Shown here piece by piece: positions 14,714 through 15,649 of a DNA stretch of 15,649 bases. The position numbers and the translations under genes were made by a program. The stretch spans positions 1-15,649 of the forward strand of contig JAFGUS010000152.1 in NCBI GenBank assembly GCA_016938395.1. The letters are read 5' to 3'. The notes beneath the pieces were generated by a model. The model did not search any database, had not been told where the DNA came from, and saw only the letters and a list, made by a program, of their open reading frames with translations. This DNA comes from Coriobacteriia bacterium. GTDB taxonomy: Bacteria; Actinomycetota; Coriobacteriia; Anaerosomatales; Anaerosomataceae. The number at the start of each line of letters is the position of its first letter. Position 1 is the first letter of the stretch.

Positions 14714-14728
14714 GTCACCTATCACCTA

Positions 14729-15649
14729 TCAGCGGTTGTCGGAACCCTTGGCGGTGCCCGCGAGCGTGGCCTGTGCAGCCGCGAGGCGTGCGAGCGGCAC
14801 GCGGTAGGGCGAGCAGCTCACGTAGTCGAGGCCGATGCCGAAGAACACGTGCACCGACTCCGGATCGCCGCCGTGCTCGCCGCACACGCCGAGCTTGATC
14901 TTCGGGTTGACCGAGCGTCCGCGCTCGCAGCCCATCGCCACGAGCTTGGCCACGCCCTCGTCGACCGTCTCGAAGGGGTTGCGCGGGAGCACCTTGCGCT
15001 CGAGGTAGCGGGGCAGGAATTTGCTCTCGATGTCGTCTCGGCTGAAGCCGAACGTGGTCTGCGTGAGGTCGTTGGTGCCGAAGCTGAAGAAGTCGGCCTG
15101 CTCGGCGATCTCGTCGGCGCAGACCGCCGCCCGCGGCAGCTCGATCATCGTGCCGATCGGGATGTCCACCGTCACGCCTTCGGCCGCCGTGACCTCCGCG
15201 ATCACGCGCTCGGTCTCGCCGCGGAGCGTCGCAAGCTCCGCCTTCACACTCACGAGCGGGATCATGATCTCGGGCCGCGGATCGTTGCCGGCCTTCTTGA
15301 GGCGGCATGCCGCCCGCGTGATGGCCTCCACCTGCAGCGCGTAGAGCTCCGGGTACATGATGCCGAGGCGGCAGCCGCGAAGCCCCAGCATCGGGTTCAT
15401 CTCGGCCATCGCATCGATCTGGTGAAGCAGGCGGCGCTTGGACGCAAGCGTCTCGGCCGATGCGCCGCTGCACTCGGCGCGCACGATCTCCACCTCGAGC
15501 TCGCGCGGCGAGTCGAGGAACTCGTGGAGCGGCGGGTCGAGCAGGCGCACCGTCACGGGCAGCCCGTCCATCGCCTCGAAGATGCCCAGGTAGTCCTCGG
15601 TCTGCACGGCGAGCAGCTTGTCGAGGGCGGCCTTCTGCACCTCGGGCGA
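14729..15649 (-). CDS. ppdK: Pyruvate phosphate dikinase, C-terminal part (5' end outside window)
   Basis: The enzyme interconverts pyruvate, ATP and phosphate with phosphoenolpyruvate, AMP and PPi in the cytoplasm. The visible 306 residues are the C-terminal PEP/pyruvate-binding TIM barrel. Marks are MNPMLGLRGCRLGIMYPELY, the metal-binding IGTMIELPRAA, FSFGTNDLTQTTFGFSRDD, and the catalytic cysteine in LGVCGEHGGDPES at visible residue 256, with DYVSCSPYRVPLARLAAAQA at the end. This arrangement separates PPDK from PEP synthase. The right window edge cuts the gene, so the ATP-grasp and phosphohistidine domains are not seen. In anaerobes it often runs toward pyruvate and ATP using PPi, or provides PEP while making PPi. 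The membrane pyrophosphatase gene nearby would draw on the same PPi pool. Confidence 0.96.
   Translation of the reverse strand, partial: SPEVQKAALDKLLAVQTEDYLGIFEAMDGLPVTVRLLDPPLHEFLDSPRELEVEIVRAECSGASAETLASKRRLLHQIDAMAEMNPMLGLRGCRLGIMYPELYALQVEAITRAACRLKKAGNDPRPEIMIPLVSVKAELATLRGETERVIAEVTAAEGVTVDIPIGTMIELPRAAVCADEIAEQADFFSFGTNDLTQTTFGFSRDDIESKFLPRYLERKVLPRNPFETVDEGVAKLVAMGCERGRSVNPKIKLGVCGEHGGDPESVHVFFGIGLDYVSCSPYRVPLARLAAAQATLAGTAKGSDNR

Noticed and set aside
14663..14725. N-terminal extension of dgt
   Set aside because: The extra 21 residues are Pro/Gly-rich, cover the ppdK-dgt hairpin and have no ribosome site, while AAGGAG precedes the GTG at 14662.

Overview
The window is GC-rich chromosomal DNA that reads as an actinobacterial genome. 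GTG starts are frequent, AAGGAG-type ribosome binding sites sit very close to the start codon, and the primary sigma factor, primase, dNTPase and PPDK genes lie together. Coriobacteriia-like anaerobes are my best guess, because a membrane pyrophosphatase next to pyruvate phosphate dikinase suggests PPi-based energetics. No 16S rRNA is present, so this placement is inference.

Left region (1-3997, all on the minus strand): cell-envelope genes. Reading in the direction of transcription they are an N-acetylmuramoyl-L-alanine amidase with a PASTA domain, a membrane-anchored LytR-CpsA-Psr (LCP)-like protein that lacks the usual catalytic arginines, a membrane-anchored protein of unknown family, and a Wzz-type polysaccharide co-polymerase fused to a tyrosine kinase domain that runs off the left edge. 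Together they suggest peptidoglycan remodelling and cell-surface polysaccharide synthesis.

Middle region (4065-7910): an accessory interval built around two tRNA genes. It holds a Phd/PIN toxin-antitoxin pair, a tRNA with anticodon CAU, a complete tyrosine integrase whose stop codon touches the 5' end of that tRNA gene, a HigB/HigA-type pair whose toxin gene carries an in-frame amber codon, tRNA-Asn, and a ribbon-helix-helix-like/PIN pair. All three modules have palindromic, operator-like sequence in front of the first gene. This is the most unusual part of the window.

Right region (7957-15649, all minus strand): core information-processing and energy genes. In the direction of transcription they are ppdK (5' part outside the window), dgt, hppA, dnaG and rpoD. 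dnaG and rpoD overlap by four bases and must be translationally linked. hppA has its own sigma-A-like promoter and ends in a strong hairpin, so it is a separate unit placed inside a ppdK-dgt-dnaG-rpoD gene order that I recall from anaerobic Gram-positive lineages. I found no undescribed multi-gene system that I can defend. The best leads are the amber-interrupted toxin, the integrase-tRNA junction, the operator palindromes and the inactive-looking LCP protein. No stretch longer than 300 bases is without a gene.
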